Shown: in pieces, positions 30,784-39,056 of the stretch
How positions within the stretch are numbered: position 1 is the first letter of the stretch
How the letters are laid out: the number at the start of each line of letters is the position of its first letter
Origin: Pseudomonadota bacterium
GTDB lineage: Bacteria; Pseudomonadota; Gammaproteobacteria; Xanthomonadales; Rhodanobacteraceae
Length of the DNA stretch: 64,000 nt
Reading direction: 5' to 3'
Assembly: GCA_018240565.1 (NCBI GenBank)
Contig: JAFEFO010000009.1
Coordinates: forward strand, 23,497-87,496
Program-made: the position numbers and the translations under genes
The notes under the pieces: generated by a model
The model's input: only the letters and a program-made list of their open reading frames with translations
Told to the model about the DNA's origin: nothing
The model's database searches: none

Positions 30784-33438
30784 ATGCTTGGCATTTTCTC
30801 AGGGACATCGCGCAGCATACGAGCGTCTTGCTTGCTGCTGGGTATCATGCTCGTCTGCGCATCGACCATGGCGTTCGCCCAGGCCCAATTGCGATACGTG
30901 AGTGGGAATGGACAAAGCGGGGCGCCCAACACGCCGCTGCCGCAACCGCTGGTGGCCAATTTGACTCTGTACGGATCTGATGGCGGCACCACCGACATCG
31001 TCTGGCAAGTGCTGAGCGGCAGCGCAACGATCGCCGAAAGCAAAGGAACCCGTTTCGACGACACCCTTGGCATGCCTGAAGGCTATGGCCCCTTTGCCTT
31101 GCCGACCTCGGTTCATATCATTCTTGGGTCAACGCCAGGGCCTGTACTCGTGCGCGCCTTCTGCCGAATTTGTACACAGCAAGGCGGCGACGCATACATT
31201 CAGGATTTCAACCTGACGATCGTGCAATCCACGCTGCAGGTCGTATCCGGCATCAACCAGACGGGCCCCACGGGCTCGGCGGCATCCGCTCCCTTGACAG
31301 TTCAAGTGACCGCCAACGGCAAACCGGTTGCCAACCAGTCTGTCGTCTGGTCGGTGACCAGCGGCCAGGCGACGCTGAGCGCGGCAAGCTCGATCAGCGA
31401 CGCCAACGGCAATGCGTCGATCGCGTTCACGTATGGCGCAAATGCGGGGCCCGTATCAATCCAGGCCAGCGTCCCCGGCAGCCAGGTCACGTTCAACGCG
31501 ACAGCCTACGCGCCAGCCTTGAATGCCGTCAGCGGCAGCAGCCAGAGCGGACCGGTCGGCACAACCTTGCAACCCTTTGTCGTGCAGATCGGCCCGGCCG
31601 GGGGAACCGGCAGCCGCGTGCAATCGTCCAGCCCGGCGTCGCTGGGCGGCATTGCCGTGACCTGGACCGTGCTGCAAGGCGGCGGCACCCTGGCAACTCT
31701 GCAAACCGTCACCGACGCCAGCGGACGCACGAGCAACACGCTGACGCTGGGTTCCACGCCCGGCGCCAATACCGTGCAGGCGACCGTGGCCGGCGCCGGC
31801 AGCATTACTTTCAACGCGGTCGCGCTCCCGGCGATCAATTCGGGCAGCACGACCTTCTCGATCGTGTCCGGGAACAACCAGCCGCTGGTGCCGAACCAGG
31901 CGTCGCAGCCGCTGGTCGTCAAACTCGCGTCCTCGAGCGGCACGGCGATTCCGGGTGCGACGATCCAGTGGAGCGTGACTGGCGCGACCGGCCAGTTGGC
32001 CAATGCAACGACGACGACCGGCGCCGATGGCACCGCGCAGAACACCTTGACGGTAGTCCTGCCGGGAACCTACTCCGTTTCTGCACAAGTCGCCGGCTTC
32101 AGCAGCATCCCGGCATTGACTTTCAACTTCGACAACGGCGTCGCCAACCTGCCCGGCTTGTCGCCGACGCAACAAGGCGTGGCGACCACGATCGACAAGG
32201 CGTGCCCGGCGCTGGCAACGTCGACGACGCCGTTGACGCCGCAGCAGAAGGATTTCCTGCAACGCTGCTCGGAGGTGGTCATTGGCGCAAACGGCGATCC
32301 GCAACAAGTGCCGGATGCCCTCAACGCCATGCTCAACAACAAGGCATTGCCACAGCGCGCCATGGCGCAGGGCGTGCAACAGGGACAATTCGACAACCTC
32401 AATACGCGCTTCGCGGAACTGCGCCAGGGTGCAAGCGGCTTCAGCGCCGGCGGCCTGACGTTCAGCCAGGATGGCCGCGGCCTGCCGCTGGCGATGCTCG
32501 GCGACCTGTTCCACAAGGATCCGAAGTCCAACGACGAAGTCGGCAAGGATTTCTCGCGCTGGGGCTTCTTCGCCACGGGCATGGTCGAGCGCGGCGACTT
32601 CGATGCCACGGCGGTGCGCCCCGGCTTCGACTACCACAATGTCTCGCTGACGGCCGGCGTCGACTATCGTTTCACCGATACCTTCGTCGCCGGCGCAGCG
32701 CTGGGCTACAGCCAGAACAATTCGAGCTTCGACGCGAACGCCGGCAAGACCGATGTGGACGGTTACAGCCTGAATGGGTATTTCAGCTGGTATCACGGCG
32801 ACTGGTACGTCGAAGGTTCGCTGATCTTCGACAAGCTCGACTACGACCTCAAGCGCAACATCGACTACCAGATCGCCAGCCTCAGCGGCGGCACGACCAC
32901 GGTCGCGCAGACCGCGTTGGCATCGCCGGGCGCGGACCAGAACTCCTTCTCGCTGTCGGCGGGTCGGGATTTCAATCGCCAGGCCTGGACGATCAGTCCG
33001 TATTTGCGCGGCGTCTATTCGCACCTGAGCCTGGATGGATTCAGCGAAACCATGGCCGATCCGAATGCGGCGGGCGCGGGCCTGGGCACCTCGGTGGCGA
33101 GCCGTTCGATCAATTCGATGCTGGGCGTGCTCGGCGGACGCGTGAGCTACACCATGAGCACCGATTGGGGCGTGCTGGTGCCCAATGCCGTGGTCGAATG
33201 GAACCACGAATTCCGCAACGATCCGCAAACGGTCGTGGTGCGCTTCCTGGCCGACCCGACGCAGACACCGCTGACGTTGACCGACCAGGCGCCGGATGCG
33301 AGCTATTTCAACCTCGGCCTTGGCCTGAATGCCGTGTTCGCACAGGGGCGTTCGGCGTATGTGTACTACGAGCACATGGCCGGACGCAGCGGCGCCAGCG
33401 CCGACCGGCTGTCGCTCGGCATCCGCATCGAGTTCTGA
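30784..33438 (+). CDS. Autotransporter-like outer-membrane protein with Ig-like repeats
   Basis: It encodes 884 residues. The ATG at 30784 has GGAG eight bases upstream and gives a signal peptide (residues 1-33, ending AFAQ). Four repeats of about 100 residues begin with VSGxxQ motifs near residues 38, 152, 248 and 360 (VSGNGQSG, VSGINQTG, VSGSSQSG, VSGNNQPL) and carry DANGNASIAF- or DASGRTSNTL-type strands, the bacterial Ig-like (Big_1/invasin) pattern. A linker with two cysteines at about 475-500 leads to a 12-strand autotransporter barrel at about 590-884 ending in LSLGIRIEF, with a terminal phenylalanine. It probably displays an adhesive stalk on the cell surface. It shares an 85-base divergent promoter region with the caspase-like gene. 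Confidence 0.88.
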   Translation: MLGIFSGTSRSIRASCLLLGIMLVCASTMAFAQAQLRYVSGNGQSGAPNTPLPQPLVANLTLYGSDGGTTDIVWQVLSGSATIAESKGTRFDDTLGMPEGYGPFALPTSVHIILGSTPGPVLVRAFCRICTQQGGDAYIQDFNLTIVQSTLQVVSGINQTGPTGSAASAPLTVQVTANGKPVANQSVVWSVTSGQATLSAASSISDANGNASIAFTYGANAGPVSIQASVPGSQVTFNATAYAPALNAVSGSSQSGPVGTTLQPFVVQIGPAGGTGSRVQSSSPASLGGIAVTWTVLQGGGTLATLQTVTDASGRTSNTLTLGSTPGANTVQATVAGAGSITFNAVALPAINSGSTTFSIVSGNNQPLVPNQASQPLVVKLASSSGTAIPGATIQWSVTGATGQLANATTTTGADGTAQNTLTVVLPGTYSVSAQVAGFSSIPALTFNFDNGVANLPGLSPTQQGVATTIDKACPALATSTTPLTPQQKDFLQRCSEVVIGANGDPQQVPDALNAMLNNKALPQRAMAQGVQQGQFDNLNTRFAELRQGASGFSAGGLTFSQDGRGLPLAMLGDLFHKDPKSNDEVGKDFSRWGFFATGMVERGDFDATAVRPGFDYHNVSLTAGVDYRFTDTFVAGAALGYSQNNSSFDANAGKTDVDGYSLNGYFSWYHGDWYVEGSLIFDKLDYDLKRNIDYQIASLSGGTTTVAQTALASPGADQNSFSLSAGRDFNRQAWTISPYLRGVYSHLSLDGFSETMADPNAAGAGLGTSVASRSINSMLGVLGGRVSYTMSTDWGVLVPNAVVEWNHEFRNDPQTVVVRFLADPTQTPLTLTDQAPDASYFNLGLGLNAVFAQGRSAYVYYEHMAGRSGASADRLSLGIRIEF

Positions 33439-33558
33439 TCCAATGCGCCCTATCGGACCGGCCCTACTTGCGCGCGTCGCGCCCGGCACGGCATGCTATG
33501 GCCCTCGCGCCGGCGGTCGCGCACATCGCGGCCCGCGCATGGGGATGACATCACCAGC

Positions 33559-34260
33559 ATGATCGAGTTCGGCCACAGCACCCACGTCGGCTTGCGTCGC
33601 GAGCACAACGAGGACACCTATTACGCCGACGCCGAACTCGGCCTGTGGCTGGTCGCCGACGGCATGGGCGGTCACGAACACGGCGAAGTCGCCAGTGCGA
33701 TCGCGCGCGACGCCGTGGTCCGCGAAATCGGCACCGGCGCGTCGCTGGCGCAGGCGGTGCAGCATGCCGACGAGGAAATCATCGCGCATTCGAGCAAGAA
33801 GGCCGAAGCCTTGCCGATGGGCACCACCATCGCCGCCATGCGCCTGCACGGCAATGAATATGAAATCTGCTGGGTCGGCGACAGCCGCGTGTATCTGTGG
33901 AACGGCGAATTGAAACAGCTTTCGCGTGATCATTCCTATGTGCAGGAGTTGATCCAGCAGGGCGCGATCACGCACGAACAGGCACGCACGCATCCGCATC
34001 GCAACGTCGTCACCCAGGCGCTCGGCGTCACCGATCCGCAAAGCCTGCGCGTGGAGACCATCCGCGGCAGCCTGCAGCCGGGCATGCAGGTGTTGCTGTG
34101 CTCGGATGGACTGACCGAGGAAGTCGACGACAAGGACATCGCGAAAGTGCTGTCGCGCCAGGATCTTTCCGCGCAGGAATGCGTGGATCACCTGATCCTT
34201 GCCGCGCTGGAAGGCGGCGGATCGGACAACGTCACCGTGATCCTCATCCGCGACCGCTGA
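33559..34260 (+). CDS. PP2C-family serine/threonine phosphatase
   Basis: A 233-residue metal-dependent phosphatase. The motifs are complete: REHNEDTYY (metal-binding region, N17-E18-D19), LVADGMGGHEHGEVAS with D34-G35, MGTTIAAM, ICWVGDSRVYLWN, LSRDHSYVQ, LLCSDGLTEEVDD and GSDNVTVILIRD. It is of the soluble PppA/PrpC kind with no added domains. The ATG at 33559 gives a family-consistent N-terminus, but the upstream Shine-Dalgarno is weak. The partner kinase gene lies convergently 3 bases after the stop, so this phosphatase most likely reverses that kinase. It is co-directional with the autotransporter 120 bases upstream. Confidence 0.95.
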   Translation: MIEFGHSTHVGLRREHNEDTYYADAELGLWLVADGMGGHEHGEVASAIARDAVVREIGTGASLAQAVQHADEEIIAHSSKKAEALPMGTTIAAMRLHGNEYEICWVGDSRVYLWNGELKQLSRDHSYVQELIQQGAITHEQARTHPHRNVVTQALGVTDPQSLRVETIRGSLQPGMQVLLCSDGLTEEVDDKDIAKVLSRQDLSAQECVDHLILAALEGGGSDNVTVILIRDR

Positions 34261-34263
34261 AGT

Positions 34264-35688
34264 TCAGCCGCCTGCTTCCGCCTTGGCCAGCTGCGCCTTG
34301 ATCTGCAGCAACGCGGCGTTCTTCGGATCCGCACGCAACCCTGATTCGACCAGAACGTCCGCGCCCGTGTACAGGCCATTCTTCAACGCCGCCTGCGCGC
34401 CGCTCGCGTAAAAGTCTGCGATCTTGCGCAAACCCTGCGTCGCCTGTGCATTGCCGGGATCGCGCTTGAGCGCCGCGTTGAACAGATCGATGGCGTTGTC
34501 ACCCGGCGGAAAGCTCATTTTTTCGCCGCCATTCTTCTGGCCGTACTCGAAATATTCATTGCCGCGGGACAGCAAGGTTGCAAGGTCCACTTGCACCAGC
34601 GCATCAACGGCCGGCGGGACTTCCGGTGACGGCTCCTGTACCGGCGCCGGCGCGGCCTGGGCAGGAACGCGGTTTGCCAGTGGTTGCGCGGGTACCATTG
34701 CCTTGCCACGCAGCAGCCACCAGGACAATCCACCCACGAGGATCACAGCCAGGACACCGGCCACGGCAAAAATCCACTTGCGGGCACCCTCTGCGCCCGC
34801 AGTTCCGGAAGCAGGTTTCGATCCTTTCACCGCGACGCCGCGACGACGCGAACTGCGCTGCTCGCGGATCGCCGAATCCATTTGCGGATTTTCGGCAAGC
34901 AGTTTGTCCAGCGCGGCGATGAAGGCCTGGCCGCCCGGATAGCGCTGATCGGGACTTTTCGCCATCAAGCCTTCGATCAGTGGTTGCAGCCACGCGAGCT
35001 TTTCGGGCAGCTTGGGCACGGGTTCGGTCACGTGCATCAGCGCGACCGCGTAGGCATCGCCGGCCTGGTACGGCTTGTTTCCGGCCAGGCATTCGAAGAG
35101 GACGGCGCCCAAACTGTAAAGGTCGGAGCGCCCGTCGACCGGCGTCGCCTGCGCCTGTTCCGGGCTCATGTAATCGGGCGTGCCGATGGCGTTGCCGGCC
35201 ATCGTCGCCGCGCTCACGGATTTGATCGCCTTGGCGATGCCGAAGTCCGCCAGCACCGCCGAGCCATTGCTGCGAAACATGATGTTGCCCGGCTTCACGT
35301 CGCGATGGACGAAGCCGATGTCATGCGCATAGGCAAGGCCGGAGGCGACGTCGCGGACGATTTCCAGCACGTCGGCCACGCTCAGGCGCGCCATGCGGTC
35401 GCGCAGGGTTCCGGCCGGCAAGTATTCGCTGGCAAGGTAATAAACACCGTTCTCCGAGCCGATGTCGTGCACCGTCATCAGGTGCGGATGCGTCAGCTTG
35501 GCCGCGATGCGGCCTTCCTTGAGGAACTGTTCTCGAAACGTCTCGTTCGCTGCCAGCGTTGGCGCCATGATTTTCAGCGCGACTTCGCGGTCGAGCGATT
35601 CCTGCATGGCCAGGTACACCGTGGCCATTCCGCCTTCGCCGATTTTCTGCAGCAGTTTGTAGCCGGTTACCTTTACGTTTTCTGTCAT
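34264..35688 (-). CDS. Transmembrane Ser/Thr protein kinase with extracytoplasmic TPR-like domain
   Basis: It encodes 474 residues. The Hanks-type kinase domain covers residues 9-275: glycine loop IGEGGMATVY, K39 in REVALKI, catalytic D130 in VHRDVKPGN, DFG D148 in LADFGIAK, and activation-loop IGTPDYMSPEQAQ. A basic juxtamembrane segment (EQRSSRRRGVAVKGS) precedes one transmembrane helix at about 304-327. The C-terminal 145 residues are outside the cytoplasm: a Pro/Ala linker, then TPR-like helices (DNAIDLFNAALKRDPGNAQATQGLRKI). The architecture suggests signal sensing in the periplasm. The five-heme cytochrome gene lies 10 bases upstream on the same strand, and the PP2C gene is convergent. 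Confidence 0.95.
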   Translation of the reverse strand: MTENVKVTGYKLLQKIGEGGMATVYLAMQESLDREVALKIMAPTLAANETFREQFLKEGRIAAKLTHPHLMTVHDIGSENGVYYLASEYLPAGTLRDRMARLSVADVLEIVRDVASGLAYAHDIGFVHRDVKPGNIMFRSNGSAVLADFGIAKAIKSVSAATMAGNAIGTPDYMSPEQAQATPVDGRSDLYSLGAVLFECLAGNKPYQAGDAYAVALMHVTEPVPKLPEKLAWLQPLIEGLMAKSPDQRYPGGQAFIAALDKLLAENPQMDSAIREQRSSRRRGVAVKGSKPASGTAGAEGARKWIFAVAGVLAVILVGGLSWWLLRGKAMVPAQPLANRVPAQAAPAPVQEPSPEVPPAVDALVQVDLATLLSRGNEYFEYGQKNGGEKMSFPPGDNAIDLFNAALKRDPGNAQATQGLRKIADFYASGAQAALKNGLYTGADVLVESGLRADPKNAALLQIKAQLAKAEAGG

Positions 35689-35698
35689 TGCATGAAAC

Positions 35699-37012
35699 TC
35701 ACGGCGCTGCGGCGCGCAAGGCTTTCAGAGCGGCCACGAATTGCCCCATCGAATAGCGATCCTCGTCCTTGACCGCATCGTACACGGCATTGAGCCTGCC
35801 CTTGACCGCTGCGGTTCGCTCCTTGTCGAGCTTGCCGTCGTTGCCGAATGCGGTCACCAGCGAATCGGCCGCCATGGTCGCCTGTTCGGCCGCGGCATAA
35901 TCGCGGAACTCGCCGCTTTCGCCATCGGCCACCATGCTGGCCAGGATCGTATTGAAGCTCGCCGCGTCATAGTTGAAGGCCGCGACTTTCGGCAACAAGG
36001 CCTCCAGCGTGGCGCGCAGGTTGCGCGCGGCGGCAAACGTCGCTTCGCGGCTTTGCGTGGTCGCCGCGTGCAAGGCGCGCGTCTGCTCGAACACGCGTTG
36101 CGCTGCGGACTTGTCCACCGGCGCCAGCGCATAGCGGAACGTGACGAGGTTGGCATCGTTCAGGCGCACCACGCCGGGCCCCAGGCCCGTGCCTTGGCGC
36201 GGGCCCCAGTTGTTGTCCTTCATCAACTTGTGGCAGGCCTGGCAATTGAAAAGAACCAATTCAGGAAAGATGCCTTGCCAGCCGGTTTTCGGATCGAGCA
36301 GCAAGTCAAGCAGGTTTTCCGCTGCCACGCCCTGGCCTACAGCCCAGTCGCGCACGCCGTTCCACTCACCCTTGCGCTTGATCCAGTCGGCGTCGATCTT
36401 GTAGTGCGGATGCAGCCAGGTGAATGTATCGAGCTCGAACGCAAGGCGCGGATGACCCGCACCCATGATGCGGTGCGTGATCATGCGTTCCTTTTCGCCC
36501 ATGTGGCAGGACAGGCAAAGTTGCGCGCGCTTGACCGGATCGGCCGTCGGATACATGCCCTTGGCGAGGTCATCCGCATACGTCACCTTGCGGTCGGCGT
36601 GCGAATTGAGCCACTGCTCCGCACCGCCATGGCAGGCCTCGCAGCCAACACCATCGGCAACCTGGAAACGTTCGCCGCGGTCGGTTACGGGCACATTGTC
36701 GGCGTGGCAGTCCAGGCACACTTTGGCCTTGGTCGCGTCGCCCAGTCCGAGTTTGCGCGCGATCGCCTGTGAACGCGGTTGTTCGAGAACCTGATAGGCC
36801 TTGGCGTGGGGATCGAATTGCTGCCAGATCGCAAATTCGTTCTGCGCGATATTGGAATCGCGGAACGGCTGCGATGAACCGTGGCAGACGCTGCTGCTGC
36901 AGGTCGCCACGCCCATGTGCTTGTGCGCGGCAATGGCGTCGACCGCCGTTTCGGCACGCGCACACGTTGTCGACAGCACCATTGCAACGAGCAGCGCAAA
37001 GATCGCTTTCAT
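35699..37012 (-). CDS. Periplasmic multiheme cytochrome c (five heme-binding motifs)
   Basis: It encodes 437 residues. The signal peptide (residues 1-20, ending CARA) sends it to the periplasm. Five heme-attachment motifs are visible: the first is CSSSVCH near residue 38, which is CX4CH, and four are standard CXXCH (CLDCH, CEACH, CLSCH, CQACH). The order and the GVGCEACHGGAEQWL block recall the cytochrome c554-type family of electron carriers. The C-terminal 150 residues are helical without hemes. Its redox partner is unknown. It is upstream of, and probably co-transcribed with, the Ser/Thr kinase. No cytochrome c maturation genes are nearby. Confidence 0.88.
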   Translation of the reverse strand: MKAIFALLVAMVLSTTCARAETAVDAIAAHKHMGVATCSSSVCHGSSQPFRDSNIAQNEFAIWQQFDPHAKAYQVLEQPRSQAIARKLGLGDATKAKVCLDCHADNVPVTDRGERFQVADGVGCEACHGGAEQWLNSHADRKVTYADDLAKGMYPTADPVKRAQLCLSCHMGEKERMITHRIMGAGHPRLAFELDTFTWLHPHYKIDADWIKRKGEWNGVRDWAVGQGVAAENLLDLLLDPKTGWQGIFPELVLFNCQACHKLMKDNNWGPRQGTGLGPGVVRLNDANLVTFRYALAPVDKSAAQRVFEQTRALHAATTQSREATFAAARNLRATLEALLPKVAAFNYDAASFNTILASMVADGESGEFRDYAAAEQATMAADSLVTAFGNDGKLDKERTAAVKGRLNAVYDAVKDEDRYSMGQFVAALKALRAAAP

Positions 37013-37066
37013 CGCCTTCCTCCCCAGGACCGGACGGATCCGCCGGTCGATGATACCGTCAGCTCT

Positions 37067-37762
37067 TCAGGCGCGCCACAGGCAACGGCCGCGGCTCGCC
37101 TTGTCGATGGCCGACAAACGCGCCTCGTGCGCGGCTACTTCGGCCGCGCCCGCGTGGCGCACCCGCACCGGCGCATGCGCTGCCGATGACATCGTCGGTA
37201 CCGCCACCGCAACGCCCGGCGAACTGGCCAATCCCAGATCGCCCTGCCCGCCGGTCATGGCCAGGTACACATCCGCCAGCAATTGCGCGTCGAGCAGGGC
37301 GCCGTGCAATTCACGATGCCGGTTGTCGATGTCCAGGCGTTTGCACAGGGCATCGAGCGAAATGCGTTGCCCGGGATATTTCTCGCGCGCCAGCGCCAGC
37401 GTGTCCAGGACGCTGGCGTGGTCGACGACGCGGCCCAGGACAGGATCGGCAAGCGCCAGTTCCGCATCCAGGAACGAAAGATCGAACGCCGCGTTGTGGA
37501 TGACGAGCTCGGCGCCGTCGATGAATTGCAGGAATTCAAGGGCGACCTCGGCGAAACGCGGCTTGTCGGCGAGGAATTCGTCACTGATGCCGTGCACGGC
37601 GCGTGCGCCTTCGTCCACCGCGCGCTGCGGATTCAGGTAACGGTGGAAGCGGCGCCCGCTCGGCCGGCGCTCGACGAGTTCGATGCAGCCGATCTCGATG
37701 ATGCGATGGCCCTTGCCGGCTTCCAGACCCGTGGTTTCGGTGTCCAGAACGATTTGTCTCAT
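37067..37762 (-). CDS. dnaQ: DNA polymerase III epsilon subunit (3'-5' proofreading exonuclease)
   Basis: A protein of 231 residues. Exo I motif D7-x-E9 in [14 protein letters not shown]; Exo II in [16 protein letters not shown]; Exo III epsilon with [19 protein letters not shown], the DnaQ-type HxxxxxD. It removes misincorporated nucleotides during replication and pairs with DnaE and HolE. The C-terminal 40 residues ([21 protein letters not shown]) contact the polymerase. Its ATG overlaps the rnhA stop by 4 bases, as in the conserved gammaproteobacterial rnhA-dnaQ arrangement, although there the two are often divergent. Confidence 0.97.
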   Translation of the reverse strand: MRQIVLDTETTGLEAGKGHRIIEIGCIELVERRPSGRRFHRYLNPQRAVDEGARAVHGISDEFLADKPRFAEVALEFLQFIDGAELVIHNAAFDLSFLDAELALADPVLGRVVDHASVLDTLALAREKYPGQRISLDALCKRLDIDNRHRELHGALLDAQLLADVYLAMTGGQGDLGLASSPGVAVAVPTMSSAAHAPVRVRHAGAAEVAAHEARLSAIDKASRGRCLWRA

Positions 37763-38208
37763 GGTTCCTCCGCCGCGGCCTGCGCCGCTGCGCGCGCCAA
37801 TGCATCGACGCGCTCGTTCTCCGGATGCCCTGCATGCCCGCGCGTCCACTGCCATTGCACGCGATGCGGCAACATGGCGGCGGCCAGGCGTTGCCACAGG
37901 TCCTGGTTCTTCACCGGTTTGCGATCGGAGGTGCGCCAGCCGTTCGCGAGCCAGCGCGGCAACCATTGCTCGATGCCTTGCAGGACGTATTGCGAATCCG
38001 TGGTCAGGCGCACGTGGCTGCCGCGGCGCAAGGACTCCAGCGCGCGGATCGCCGCCATCATTTCCATGCGATTGTTCGTGGTGGCCGGTTCGCCGCCGGA
38101 GATTTCCTTTTCGACCGTGCGATAGCGCAGCAGCGCCGCCCAACCGCCCGGCCCCGGATTGCCCAGGCACGCGCCGTCGGTGAAGATCTCGACATGCGCG
38201 ACGCTCAC
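37759..38208 (-). CDS. rnhA: Ribonuclease HI
   Basis: A protein of 149 residues that degrades the RNA strand of RNA-DNA hybrids. GTG start at 38208 with AGGA seven bases upstream. Catalytic residues: D11 in [17 protein letters not shown]49 in [10 protein letters not shown]71 in LTTDSQYV and the last Asp in [12 protein letters not shown]; the basic handle [10 protein letters not shown] is present. The gene is the middle of a three-gene unit with 4-base overlaps on both sides: the methyltransferase stop overlaps its GTG and its own stop overlaps the dnaQ ATG. Confidence 0.97.
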   Translation of the reverse strand: MSVAHVEIFTDGACLGNPGPGGWAALLRYRTVEKEISGGEPATTNNRMEMMAAIRALESLRRGSHVRLTTDSQYVLQGIEQWLPRWLANGWRTSDRKPVKNQDLWQRLAAAMLPHRVQWQWTRGHAGHPENERVDALARAAAQAAAEEP

Positions 38209-38897
38209 GCGCAATTCCTGTGCGCGCCCGGCGCCAGTTGTGCAGTGCGCGCCGGCTCGCGCATCGCGCCGCGCAAACGGATCGGCGTGAGCGTGCTGCG
38301 CCGCTTGCGCGCAACCAGCAGCCATGAACTGCCCAGGCGCGCGAACGGCGAACGCGTCGGCCTGGTCGACACATCGCCCGGCCGCGCGCGCGGCCACAAC
38401 GTCCCGGGGAAATGCACTTGCAAGGTTTCGATGCCCTCGCCCGCCAACCGCGCCTTGCATGCCTGTGCCGAGCACAATCGCAAGCCACGCGAATGCCGCG
38501 CCAGCCATGGCCGCCAGGTTCCCAGCGGATTGAAGCCGAGCACGAGCATGATGCCTTCCGGCGCCAGCACGCGCGCGCATTCAGCAAGGCAGTCGTCAGC
38601 CTGCGCGATGCGCTCCAGAGCATGCTGGGCAATCAGCAAATTGAAACTTTCGCTCGCGAATGGCAACTGCCATGGCGCACAGCGCACGGCGCCGCCCAGC
38701 AGACCACCTTCGTCGCCATTCAATTCGATGATCTTGCCAATCCGGTGCGGCGGCAAAACCAAACTGCCGGACCACGGGCGCAGCACCAGCCCGCAATTGC
38801 CATAAGCGCCGGACAGCATTGGCGCGAGCGCGGCCAGCTCGCGCGCCAGCAAGTCCTGCATCGGCGCGCTCGTGTAGATGTCAGGGGCCTCGGCCAT
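38205..38897 (-). CDS. SAM-dependent methyltransferase (YafS-like)
   Basis: A 230-residue class I methyltransferase. The SAM-binding region is weakly conserved, but the C-terminal motifs [24 protein letters not shown] and [21 protein letters not shown] match Methyltransf_11 proteins. Its position directly upstream of rnhA-dnaQ and next to mltD is the same as yafS in E. coli, which supports orthology. The substrate is unknown. The ATG at 38897 was chosen because it gives the shortest family-like N-terminus; a much longer open frame continues upstream but crosses the mltD promoter. A gloB gene, usually present here, is missing. Confidence 0.85.
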   Translation of the reverse strand: MAEAPDIYTSAPMQDLLARELAALAPMLSGAYGNCGLVLRPWSGSLVLPPHRIGKIIELNGDEGGLLGGAVRCAPWQLPFASESFNLLIAQHALERIAQADDCLAECARVLAPEGIMLVLGFNPLGTWRPWLARHSRGLRLCSAQACKARLAGEGIETLQVHFPGTLWPRARPGDVSTRPTRSPFARLGSSWLLVARKRRSTLTPIRLRGAMREPARTAQLAPGAHRNCA

Positions 38898-39056
38898 CGA
38901 CGAAATTCTTGAATCCGTACTCGATCCGCGATTGTGCGCGAAACGGCACGGGCGGGTAAACCCGCATGCTGCACCGCACGATCGCAGATAACGAGCACTT
39001 ACCGGTTCGCTGTTATAGTTCGCGCCCGTTTTTGCCCGGGGAGGGGCAACGCGAGG

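Noticed and set aside
28236..37012. Type VI secretion or classical caspase-based phage defence cluster
   Set aside because: No T6SS structural gene is present, and the caspase-like protein carries a signal peptide, which does not fit a cytoplasmic defence effector.
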